Below are positions 56,058 through 64,000 of a DNA stretch of 64,000 bases, piece by piece. Under the pieces are notes generated by a model. That model ran no database searches and had not been told where the DNA came from. It saw only the letters and a program-made list of their open reading frames with translations. Source of the DNA: Sulfuriferula nivalis (GTDB taxonomy: Bacteria > Pseudomonadota > Gammaproteobacteria > Burkholderiales > Sulfuriferulaceae). The DNA lies in assembly GCF_009937995.1 (NCBI RefSeq), contig NZ_AP021881.1, positions 1,426,001 to 1,490,000 on the forward strand. The letters are read 5' to 3'. Numbering within the stretch: position 1 is the stretch's first letter; each line of letters starts with the position of its first letter. A program made the position numbers and the translations under genes.

Positions 56058-59000
56058 CTAATTAATGTCACATGCATTAAAAAAAGCAGCAGTAAAAGCT
56101 GAAACAGAAAATTCCAAATCAAATACTTTCCGGCCATTTAATGCAATAGCATCTAACTCAGACATGCGATCTATGGCTTCTCGCAAAACCAAGGCGATTG
56201 CGTATGGCTCAGGTGATGAAGAGACAAAACCTGAGACTCCATGCTCAATATATGATGAGGTTCCTGTAGTGTTCGTACACATCAACACTTTGCCTGCACC
56301 AAGGGCATCAATGGAAACAAAGGGTAATGTGTCATCTCTAGATGCTACAAGCACGACATGCGAGGCTAATAATTCTTCAATGTATCGTTCATAAGGTATC
56401 TCGGTTTTTAAGGTAACCTCATGAAGATCGCGTGATGAAAGGGCAACCATTTGATATAGATTTTCATCAAGAATCCGACCAAATAGATTCAAACGAAGTT
56501 TATTTCTGTACTCGGGCGGTAATGTTGCAAAGGCAGCAATTGCAATATCCTGTCCTTTTCGCTGCTCATAGGAACCGAAGAGTGATACGCGTAAGGGTAG
56601 TCGGATGGCAGGCAGTTCATTTTCAGCGGTGTATAGCGGATTAACACCATATTTGAGTATAACTGTGTCTGGGCGATACGGAATAGTTAGTGCTGCCGCA
56701 TGGTCGCTACCGACCCATACCTTTTTGGCGTGTTGAAAAGCTTCTTTAATTTCTGGTTGAATATTAAAAAGATGTTGGAGTAAAGATATTTCATGTATAT
56801 ACCAAAATGTGTCAACTATGCCCCCGAGCTGTTTTACTGCAGGCCAAGTAACTGCCGTATTTGCAATTACCAGATCGAAATTTATTGCTAATTTTTCAAG
56901 TGATGCATGTCGCCGCAATAACAACTCATCAATAATAACCGGAACACCAAGAGCATTGAGCTGTTCTCGAAAAACCCCATCTTCTGGTGATGCCACTACA
57001 ACAAAATGTCCGGCGTCACGTAATACTCGCGCCATTTCAAAAACAATCCGAGGCGCGCCACTACCCGATAAGTCGTGAGAAATTAACAATACATCTTTCC
57101 CACCAGCAGGTGCTGGCGGAACATTAGCATGTAATTGCCAAAGTTCCGGTGAGTCATGATAAAGAATGTCTCGCATTGCGGGCGGAAAATAAGGATCATA
57201 GGAGGTATATTTCCCCCACTGCCGTAAGAGAAAAATATCAGATTTGTCTTTTTTCTGAATAATGGGTTTTGATTTTTTTTCCGCCTCACCGATTGACATA
57301 TGTCCAATATGAATTAGAGTGGCATGAGGAGTGTACAAACAAGCGTATCCAGCCTCACGCACCCTAAAACACAAATCAACATCTGAGTGGGAAATGGGGG
57401 CATTAACCGCATCGAATCCATTTATGATATTGAATACATTTCGCTTAATGGCGAGGCAAGCTCCACATATCAATGAAACCTCTCTTAAGGAAAGTGCGGC
57501 ATTGAAATGCTTACTCGTTTCATGAGGTAGGCAGTGAAAAGCAGTTCCAACTAAACCACGAACACCAGTGACCATGCCAGCGTGTTGAATTAGGTAGTTT
57601 TCATATAGAAGTTTTGGTCCGACAATACCTACGTTCGTATGAATGAAGCATTCCAAGATCATTTCAATCCAATTTTTGCTTACCACTCTGACATCATCAT
57701 TATAAAAAACGATAATGTCACCCGATGCCTGCTCAGCACCTACGTTGCATTTTTCTGAAAAATTAAATTCCTTATCATATGACACCCACAAAACATCTGA
57801 AGACCAATCAACTTTTCGGCATGAATTAACTATGCCTGAGTTAGTCACTACTATAATTTCGAAATTATTATATATTGTGTTTTCTTTAATTGAGTTTACT
57901 GTGTTTTGGATGTTTTTCAAATTGTCCGATGGAATAACAATAGATACCATTTGTTCCATACATACAGGGGCGGCTCTAAAATGATTTGCACTCGGTTCTG
58001 CGACTGCTTCACCGGAAAAGCCTCGCCGTTCAGTAGCATTTTGTAGCGCTGCAATGTTTGTAGCTCGTGCATAAGGTTTGTCACCTTGCGCGCCAGATCC
58101 AGCAATCATCCGCCACCCGTAGAGTATTCTTGCTATATGACGTACATTATTCGTTAACTCTGAAACACGCAGTGCCAAATCATAGTCTTGAGAGAAATCA
58201 TATGCGGAACGCATGAGACCAGCTTGCTCTAGAACCTTTTTCCTATAGATAGATAGATGACCCGTGTACATGCAGTTAAATAGTGCGATTGGACTCCAGT
58301 CTGGTTTGGTGAACAGTTCAACTGGTACATCATGCTCATCCATTTTACACTCATCAGAGTAGATGTAGTCTACATCTGGGTATGATTGGATTTCAGATGC
58401 AATCCAATACAATGCATCGTTTGTTAGCATATCGTCATTATCAAGTAATGCAATAAACTCACCCGTTGACATTGAGATGGCGGCATTTGTTGCGCTTGCG
58501 ATACCTCTATTATTGCTAGCTATTTCCAGTTTTATCCTACTGTCTTTATGCGCAACCTCATTTAAATATTTGGTTAAATTTATATCATTAGAACCATCGT
58601 CTACGATACATAATTCCCAATTGGTATAAGTTTGATATTGAACTGATTCAATAGCTTTCGTGAGAAAAGGTAACGGTACTTTGTAGACAGGCATAAGAAT
58701 AGATATCTTTACCTTTTCCATAGACCTGTTTGATGTGCCACTATCAGGTGTTCTAAGACGTGAGCTAATTTCAGACAAAGTTGCATGATATCTATCATTA
58801 ATTGGATCGTACGGTTTGGAGTTCATTTCAGTGGGATAGGTAAAGATACTATCGTCGTCTAAATCTGGCACCAAATTTTTTGTCTCTTTCATTACGTCTT
58901 CACAAGGAATCTCTATTTGTTGCAATCGATTCAATGAGCGGCTTACCTCCGACAACCCCTGCCGTATCTGTATATTAAGCGCGTAGAGTTTATTCTCAAC

Positions 59001-61640
59001 TGCACGCAAGCTTTGATCTGCATTACCCAATTCGCTCACCCCAGAGACCCGTAATAATGAACCAAGTAAAGGTGTTTTCAATTGTTTGTGGCGTCGAATT
59101 GCTTTATCCAACCCAGTGATTTTTAACTGCCGCGATTTCCCTTCCGTACCCAAGCGAAGTTGAGTCAGTATTTCTACTTTACTCACACCTGACCGTACAC
59201 GAGCCAAGTAATAACGTAACCCCTCTGCATCGGGTGCTCTTCCCAATAGTGTTTGGTATGCGTAATGAACAAACTCTTCATCGTAATAAGAAAGAAGTTC
59301 AACAATACTTTGAGCGATACGTGGGGTTCGGTTTGCTGACATATTTGATCCTGATGTTGGCGCTGAGTTGTTCATGGTCAATTGTTCGTGAATATCCACT
59401 TGTGGACTTGACTGAAGCGGATTGATGACTGTTCCGTCTTGCATCAAGCTCAGTGTGTGCGGGACCATATCATTACTGTCGTGCAGGTCTTCTTGCAAAC
59501 TTGCGTCACTTTTAATAAATAGTTGGGCAAAAGACCGTAATGGTGCCGTCCAGCGCCATATATAGCTGGTGCGCATAGTTTGTAATTGTTGTTCAAGTTG
59601 GCTCACGGATTGCGTATAAGCTTGTTGTGCATCTAACCAGCGTTGGCTAAGTTGTGTCAATTCATCCTGCTTTGCGAGCAATTGCGTATTGAGCGTTTGT
59701 TCATGCTCCGCGCGCTGGCGTTGATTTGCCTCAATTTGTGTTTGATACTGTTGGCTTAATTCGTCTTTGTCTGCGTCGGCTTGCTGTTGTATGGTGAGTA
59801 ATTGTGCGGCAAATTCTTGTTCGCGCTGTGCCTGTTGTTGCGTTTGGGCGGTTAGTTCACGGTGTAATGTGGTGAGGGTTGCTGTATGGGTTTGTTCTCG
59901 TGTGATTTGTTCTGTTTGTAAATGATGAAGTTGCTGATTTAAGATTTGGATGCGTTCAACGGTGAGCCATTCATGTTCTGCTTGCTGGCGTTGATTTGCC
60001 TCAATTTGTGTTTGATACTGTTGGCTTAATTCGTCTTTGTCTGCGTCGGCTTGTTGCTGGATGGCGAGTAGTTGTGTGGCAAATTCTTGTTCGCGTTGAG
60101 CCTGTTGTTGCGCCTGTTCTTGAGCTTGAGCGGTCAGTTCACGGTGCAATGCGGTGAGGGTTGCTGTATGGGTTTGTTCTCGTGTGATTTGTTCTGTTTG
60201 TAAATGATGAATTTGCTGATTTAAGAGTTGGATGCGTTCAGCGGCGAGCCATTCATGTTCTGCTTGTTGGCGTTGTATTGTCTCAATTCGTGTTTGATAC
60301 TGTTGGCTTAATTCGTTTTTGTCTGCGTCGGCTTGTTGCTGGATGGCGAGTAGTTGTGTGGCAAATTCTTGTTCGCGTTGAGCGCGCGCTTGTTCCAAGT
60401 GGTGCAACTCTTGATGTATCGCTTGCAGTTGCTGACTGAGGCTTTGCTCGTGCTCGGTGTATGTTTTTTCTTGTTCTACCAGCTGGCGCTGTTGGGCTTC
60501 GGCTTGTTGCTTGGCTTGATTGGATTGGGCGTGAAGCTCACCCAATCGCGCTAGCAGTCCGTTGCGAACAAAGCCAGCAAGGTCGGCGGAGGGTATGCGT
60601 CTTTCCATTATGCCGTAATGGATGTAGTGTTGATAGGGGTCAACTATCGCTGGATCAATATCAGGATATTTTTTTACATACCATACCGCGTCAAATGTTT
60701 TCTGAAAAACATTTTGATCTTGCGCTAATACGGTCTTGATTAGGTCGGCGGTTTCCCCGTCGCGCTCGGACATGGTTTGATTGAGACTGGTGATCTCCTG
60801 GATACGTACTGTTAACTCTTCTTCGATGGACATTTCTCTTGCTGTCCATGGGTTGGCACTTTGGTCCGGATGTGTGCAACTGCTGCTATTAATCTGTAGA
60901 GCACCGTCCCATACCAGCGCATGACTGCCTGCTATAAAACGTTGCCCCAACACGTTATCGGCAGGTATCGCTTTGCGAACTACACACATTGAATTGATGA
61001 ACTCGATGGAGTGGATATGCGCGAGGGATGCTTCATCAAGCCGAGTGTTGTATTGGCGATTAAAGCTGCGCAACAACTCAGTGCGGGTTTTATCAATACC
61101 CCAGTGCTCATGGTTGATGGTGTCGGCAAGCTGCTTGAAAAAAGCAATGGATGAGTAGGGCTGGAATAGGCCACCTTCAAAATCCTGCCAATAGCTGCAA
61201 TGCAGATCCTCGGCGATGTACAGCCCGCCGTCATTAAGATGGGTAAAGTAACGTGCAAACGAACGGACAATATCACCGGATTGATGCGAGCCATCATCAA
61301 TAATCAGGTCGAAATCTGGTGATAGCTTTAATATATGTTGCTGGGTTTCATCGGTATTGGCGTCGGCCACGACCACTGTGATTCTTGGGTCGTCAAATTG
61401 CAGCTGTGCGCAATCCGGGTTGATGTCGCAGCCGATAAATTTAGCCGCTTTGGTGAAATATTTACTCCAAATTTCCAGTGAGCCGCCATTCTGTATGCCG
61501 ATCTCAAGCAGACGAACAGGCTGGCTGCGATAGGGCTGGAATAGCCGATCGTATTCGGAGATATAGATAGTCCATTTATCTGATACTTTGCCGCTGTGTT
61601 CTGCGAATAGTTTGGCGAGGGTAGGGAGTTGGCTGGTCAT
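56058..61640 (-). CDS. Giant methyltransferase / coiled-coil / GT2-GT2-GT4 protein
   Basis: An 1860-residue cytoplasmic protein. In order: class I methyltransferase (about 1-260, LLEIGIQNGGSLEIW, DLIIDDGSHQSG), a long Gln-rich coiled coil with tandem repeats (about 370-690), a DUF4214 domain (about 780-870, YQTLLGRAPDAEGLRYYL), a GT2 domain (about 980-1200, VKISILMPVYKVP, LLDNDDML), a second GT2 (about 1230-1500, VSIVIPS, FYNDDVRV) and a GT4 domain (about 1515-1860, VLLISHDLSGSGAPRIV, a SRDDTLPFVSIDALG block). The methyltransferase may cap a growing chain and the coiled coil may act as a ruler, as in O-antigen chain terminators. This role is inferred. Confidence 0.88.
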   Translation of the reverse strand: MTSQLPTLAKLFAEHSGKVSDKWTIYISEYDRLFQPYRSQPVRLLEIGIQNGGSLEIWSKYFTKAAKFIGCDINPDCAQLQFDDPRITVVVADANTDETQQHILKLSPDFDLIIDDGSHQSGDIVRSFARYFTHLNDGGLYIAEDLHCSYWQDFEGGLFQPYSSIAFFKQLADTINHEHWGIDKTRTELLRSFNRQYNTRLDEASLAHIHSIEFINSMCVVRKAIPADNVLGQRFIAGSHALVWDGALQINSSSCTHPDQSANPWTAREMSIEEELTVRIQEITSLNQTMSERDGETADLIKTVLAQDQNVFQKTFDAVWYVKKYPDIDPAIVDPYQHYIHYGIMERRIPSADLAGFVRNGLLARLGELHAQSNQAKQQAEAQQRQLVEQEKTYTEHEQSLSQQLQAIHQELHHLEQARAQREQEFATQLLAIQQQADADKNELSQQYQTRIETIQRQQAEHEWLAAERIQLLNQQIHHLQTEQITREQTHTATLTALHRELTAQAQEQAQQQAQREQEFATQLLAIQQQADADKDELSQQYQTQIEANQRQQAEHEWLTVERIQILNQQLHHLQTEQITREQTHTATLTTLHRELTAQTQQQAQREQEFAAQLLTIQQQADADKDELSQQYQTQIEANQRQRAEHEQTLNTQLLAKQDELTQLSQRWLDAQQAYTQSVSQLEQQLQTMRTSYIWRWTAPLRSFAQLFIKSDASLQEDLHDSNDMVPHTLSLMQDGTVINPLQSSPQVDIHEQLTMNNSAPTSGSNMSANRTPRIAQSIVELLSYYDEEFVHYAYQTLLGRAPDAEGLRYYLARVRSGVSKVEILTQLRLGTEGKSRQLKITGLDKAIRRHKQLKTPLLGSLLRVSGVSELGNADQSLRAVENKLYALNIQIRQGLSEVSRSLNRLQQIEIPCEDVMKETKNLVPDLDDDSIFTYPTEMNSKPYDPINDRYHATLSEISSRLRTPDSGTSNRSMEKVKISILMPVYKVPLPFLTKAIESVQYQTYTNWELCIVDDGSNDINLTKYLNEVAHKDSRIKLEIASNNRGIASATNAAISMSTGEFIALLDNDDMLTNDALYWIASEIQSYPDVDYIYSDECKMDEHDVPVELFTKPDWSPIALFNCMYTGHLSIYRKKVLEQAGLMRSAYDFSQDYDLALRVSELTNNVRHIARILYGWRMIAGSGAQGDKPYARATNIAALQNATERRGFSGEAVAEPSANHFRAAPVCMEQMVSIVIPSDNLKNIQNTVNSIKENTIYNNFEIIVVTNSGIVNSCRKVDWSSDVLWVSYDKEFNFSEKCNVGAEQASGDIIVFYNDDVRVVSKNWIEMILECFIHTNVGIVGPKLLYENYLIQHAGMVTGVRGLVGTAFHCLPHETSKHFNAALSLREVSLICGACLAIKRNVFNIINGFDAVNAPISHSDVDLCFRVREAGYACLYTPHATLIHIGHMSIGEAEKKSKPIIQKKDKSDIFLLRQWGKYTSYDPYFPPAMRDILYHDSPELWQLHANVPPAPAGGKDVLLISHDLSGSGAPRIVFEMARVLRDAGHFVVVASPEDGVFREQLNALGVPVIIDELLLRRHASLEKLAINFDLVIANTAVTWPAVKQLGGIVDTFWYIHEISLLQHLFNIQPEIKEAFQHAKKVWVGSDHAAALTIPYRPDTVILKYGVNPLYTAENELPAIRLPLRVSLFGSYEQRKGQDIAIAAFATLPPEYRNKLRLNLFGRILDENLYQMVALSSRDLHEVTLKTEIPYERYIEELLASHVVLVASRDDTLPFVSIDALGAGKVLMCTNTTGTSSYIEHGVSGFVSSSPEPYAIALVLREAIDRMSELDAIALNGRKVFDLEFSVSAFTAAFFNACDIN
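59690..60400. repeat. Tandem coiled-coil coding repeats (270-282 bases)
   Basis: Within the giant gene, a block containing GCAAATTCTTGTTCGCG recurs at about 59809, 60079 and 60361, that is 270 and 282 bases apart (90 and 94 codons, differing by four codons). About 2.5 copies encode EQEFATQLLAIQQQADADK-type heptads. Such repeats can change copy number by slippage. Confidence 0.85.
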
Positions 61641-61954
61641 GTTTTACTCTCATGGCAGAAGTGAAACGCATCAACCTGATCAAAGTTGCGTAGCAAGGTT
61701 TCGGTGTCGGCGCAGTCTGTTACACGTGATTTGCCATCTTGTGCCACGAGTTTCAACTGTACGATTTTTTCGTACAGTTGGCCGGAGCCAGATTCTTGTG
61801 TTAATTTGCGTTTGAGATCAGTCCAGTAGCGACGCGGTGTTGTCGAACCAGAAAGCACACCCACCACATCGATGACACTAAAAAACCAGGCTTGCTGTTC
61901 TTTATCCCATAGGGAACGTATCTGATTATTTTCAAATAATTTTAGCGTGCTCAT
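61637..61954 (-). pseudogene. Truncated BRO-N/antirepressor-like protein
   Basis: A 105-residue frame starting MSTLKLFENNQIRSLWDKEQ with the BRO-N core (WFFSVIDVVGVLSGS, RRYWTDLKRKL). The similarity stops after DCADTETLLRN, and the last 15 residues look unrelated, so the gene seems cut by a deletion or frameshift. It overlaps the giant gene start by 4 bases and sits in the middle of the capsule operon. Such proteins come from phages or DNA-damage-inducible genes. Confidence 0.6.
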
Positions 61955-62032
61955 CTTCTACTCACAAGGTTTGCTGATGCTGAGTGTTTGTGAATCATCA
62001 CTGCTCTCTGGGATGTAATGCTGGTGTTGAAT

Positions 62033-62686
62033 TTATAAGGCATTATATATCCCTATGGCTTCTTCAACTGTGCCATATACGGTGAGCTCGCCGTTATGCA
62101 GCACGGCGGCGCGGTCGCAATGCGCGCGGATGAGATCCATTTGGTGCGCGACGATTATCATGGCGCGGTCGCCGCGTTTTTCAAACAACTCATTGTTGCA
62201 CTTTTGGTGGAAGCGGTAGTCACCCACCGACATGCCTTCATCAATCAGAAAGCAATCAAATTCCACTGACATGGATATGGCAAATGCCAAGCGTGAAGCC
62301 ATGCCTGAAGAATAGCTTTTGACGGGTTCACGCAGGTAGGCACCCAGCTCGGCGAATTCTTCGACGAAGGCGATGCAGGTTTCAAAGTCGATGTTATATA
62401 CGCGACAGATGAGTTTGACATTATCCCGCCCTGTGAGGCTGCCCTGGAAGGTGCCACCAAACGCAAGTGGCCAGGAGATGGTCATGTCGCGGGTGATGTG
62501 ACCCGAGCGCGGAAATTCTGCGCCGCTGATGAGGCGGATCATGGTGGATTTGCCTGCGCCGTTTCTGCCCAGGATGCCCCATTTCTCGCCTTTTTCTACG
62601 CGCAGGTTGATGTTTTTCAGCACCATGCGCTCAGACTTGCCGTGGTGTATGGGGTAGCTTTTATAGACGTTGGTGAGCTGGAACAT
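62033..62686 (-). CDS. kpsT: Capsule ABC transporter ATPase, KpsT type
   Basis: A 217-residue ATPase for export of lipid-linked polysaccharide. Walker A is GRNGAGKSTM, the signature SSGMASRLAFA, and Walker B LIDEGMSVGD, all standard for the KpsT/BexA/CtrD group; it lacks the long C-terminal carbohydrate-binding domain of Wzt. It lies 7 bases after kpsM. Confidence 0.93.
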   Translation of the reverse strand: MFQLTNVYKSYPIHHGKSERMVLKNINLRVEKGEKWGILGRNGAGKSTMIRLISGAEFPRSGHITRDMTISWPLAFGGTFQGSLTGRDNVKLICRVYNIDFETCIAFVEEFAELGAYLREPVKSYSSGMASRLAFAISMSVEFDCFLIDEGMSVGDYRFHQKCNNELFEKRGDRAMIIVAHQMDLIRAHCDRAAVLHNGELTVYGTVEEAIGIYNAL

Positions 62687-62693
62687 GGCTATC

Positions 62694-63485
62694 TCACAAC
62701 TTCACGCGCCGTATGGCGATGTTGACCAATAACAAGCCTGCAAATGTCATCAGCAAGTTGATGGACATGGTGTAGGGGATGGAATAGTAAGTGACCATGC
62801 GGTCACCAAAATAGCCTGCGTGGAACATTTCGACAGTGTTGATGAGCGGTGTGAGTAAGAGCAGGTCTCTGTATTGATCTGGCACGAGGTGTGCAGGCAT
62901 GAATATCCCTGAGAACGGTAGCATGAGGTACAGGATGATGTGTGATACCCGATCAATGGTCTCGCTTAATTCGGAGAGTGCGCCCATGATGAGTACAAAA
63001 CCAAACGAGAACCATGCCACCATAAAGTAACCGAATGTCATGAGCAATACGTTGTCTGGCCATTGGCAAATGCCGATGGCGACGAAGACAAGGTAGAGAA
63101 TCAGGAAGCTGGCGATGGCACCTGAAAATTCAAGTACTATGCGCGAATAAAATAAATCAACCGGGCGGATGGGGTTGAGGTGTAACAGTGCGGCATTAGC
63201 CTCAAGTGCTTTGGCGACACGCCCTGTGGTATTGCGCCATAAAATGATGGTGGGGTAGCTTACTGCGAGGTATTCGGCTACGGAGATGCCGCCGTGAGCT
63301 TGGTCAACCAGGGAAAAAATGATCATGACGCCCACAATAAACATTGCAGGCTCGCCTACCAGCCACAATACGCCCAAGCCCTCACGACCAAAGCGGGTGA
63401 TCATTTCACGCATCACCAGCGCCCAGATGACGCGACGCTGTATGCCGAGTTGATACCAGAAGCTGGTTTTGGGTCTAGCGATCAT
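62694..63485 (-). CDS. kpsM: Capsule ABC transporter permease, KpsM type
   Basis: A 263-residue inner-membrane protein with about six transmembrane helices of the ABC-2 family (the motif RFGREGLGVLWLVGEPAMF follows the first cytoplasmic region). It forms the transporter with KpsT and overlaps the KpsE-like gene by 11 bases. Confidence 0.92.
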   Translation of the reverse strand: MIARPKTSFWYQLGIQRRVIWALVMREMITRFGREGLGVLWLVGEPAMFIVGVMIIFSLVDQAHGGISVAEYLAVSYPTIILWRNTTGRVAKALEANAALLHLNPIRPVDLFYSRIVLEFSGAIASFLILYLVFVAIGICQWPDNVLLMTFGYFMVAWFSFGFVLIMGALSELSETIDRVSHIILYLMLPFSGIFMPAHLVPDQYRDLLLLTPLINTVEMFHAGYFGDRMVTYYSIPYTMSINLLMTFAGLLLVNIAIRRVKL

Positions 63486-64000
63486 GGTGCTCTCTTACAC
63501 CCGCTATAACGATGGTTAATATGCCCCATACGATAAGCGATACCAAGAGTGTGGCTAATATATTCTGAAAACGCTTGGGTTCCTGCGAGGCATCGGGCAA
63601 ATTGGGCTGGCTGATGGTTTCTAAGTAGAATTCTTGTTTTTGCGAGGTGATTTTGGCTTGCTCAAATGAGGTGACGGCTGCTTCAAGTAGTTTTTGTGCA
63701 ATCACTTGATCAACTTGTAAACCGGTGTATTTGACATCTTTGCTAGCCATGGATTGGCTTGAGCCACTCACTTTGCCTGTTTGTTCGTTGATCTGGCTTT
63801 CTAATAAACGAACATTACCTTCAAGTGATGATATTTGTGGATTATTGGGGGCGCGGCTGCGGATAGCTTCGAGCTGGCTTTTGCTTGCAAGAAGCTGATC
63901 TTGCAATTTGGCTACCATGGTCAGTTGTAGCGCTGACTGTTCGGGTGGGCTGTAGATTTTTTGTGCGTTTCTGTATTGGGCGAGGTTGATGGTTGCATTG
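63475..64000 (-). CDS. Capsule export inner-membrane protein, KpsE/BexC/CtrB type (5' truncated)
   Basis: The C-terminal 175 residues of a polysaccharide co-polymerase/adaptor protein; the frame is open to the right window edge and the start lies beyond it. A coiled coil (LASKSQLEAIRSRAPNNPQ) leads to a TM helix near the C-terminus (LATLLVSLIVWGILTIVIAG). It links KpsM/KpsT to the Wza-like outer-membrane channel. Order KpsE-KpsM-KpsT is conserved. Confidence 0.88.
   Translation of the reverse strand, partial: NATINLAQYRNAQKIYSPPEQSALQLTMVAKLQDQLLASKSQLEAIRSRAPNNPQISSLEGNVRLLESQINEQTGKVSGSSQSMASKDVKYTGLQVDQVIAQKLLEAAVTSFEQAKITSQKQEFYLETISQPNLPDASQEPKRFQNILATLLVSLIVWGILTIVIAGVREHHDR

Noticed and set aside
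59690-60400. CRISPR-like repeat array
   Set aside because: The repeats are long, in frame and encode a coiled coil within one gene. No CRISPR array or cas gene was seen in the window.

Overview
ORGANISM. The window looks like the chromosome of a moderate-GC, free-living Gram-negative proteobacterium, most likely a betaproteobacterium (Nitrosomonadales-like; this is a guess from gene content and style, not a database match). Supporting signs are outer-membrane lipoproteins, a KpsE/KpsM/KpsT-type capsule exporter, GlnK-AmtB behind a sigma-54 promoter, UmuDC and a class of chemoreceptor ending in an xWxxF pentapeptide. LAYOUT, 0-22 kb: a block for using organic and inorganic nitrogen. It starts with the end of a urea/amide-type ABC transporter ATPase, followed by aliphatic amidase (AmiE) and a NorD/CbbO-like VWA protein. 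Next come an ethanolamine permease, EutB and EutC (ethanolamine ammonia-lyase, with no microcompartment genes in the window) and a convergent AraC-type EutR-like regulator. A chemoreceptor and a substrate-binding-protein/c-di-GMP phosphodiesterase pair follow, then a complete urease operon (ureDABCEFG) with a nickel transporter, and finally glnK-amtB. All these routes release ammonium. Both ureD and glnK have good sigma-54 promoters, and the 9-mer TTTGGTGCG occurs upstream of the eutR/chemoreceptor, urease and glnK transcription units, which suggests a shared nitrogen regulator. 22-27 kb: housekeeping genes (TPR-methyltransferase, MltB-like lytic transglycosylase, UmuDC). 27-39 kb: an AT-richer accessory zone. 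It holds small orphan genes, an IS3-family element with its frameshift signal, and an IS66 element (exact ends and an 8-bp target duplication) that splits a Sel1-repeat gene whose frame is restored when the IS is removed. It also holds tRNA-Asn, a small regulator/excisionase/integrase module with its own repeats, and an IS1634-type transposase. 39-64 kb, all on the minus strand: a secondary-metabolite and capsule region. A highly reducing type I polyketide synthase (KS-AT-DH-degenerate MT-ER-KR-ACP) is translationally coupled to an alpha-oxoamine synthase and followed by a 2-oxoacid-dehydrogenase-type acyltransferase. This trio is the most interesting system here. It could make a long-chain amino-ketone (sphingoid-like) lipid or cap, perhaps linked to the surface polysaccharide. 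It is followed to the right by a MazEF-like pair, a TnpB remnant, a Wza/BexD-type exporter lipoprotein, a DUF4160/DUF2442 pair, RmlB, a tandem GT2 glycosyltransferase, a sugar epimerase, an 1860-residue methyltransferase/coiled-coil/GT2-GT2-GT4 protein, and KpsT, KpsM and a truncated KpsE at the right edge. HOW IT WORKS TOGETHER (inference): the left half scavenges nitrogen from amides, ethanolamine and urea under nitrogen control. The right half builds and exports a capsule by the ABC-transporter route. The middle is a hot spot where mobile elements have landed.
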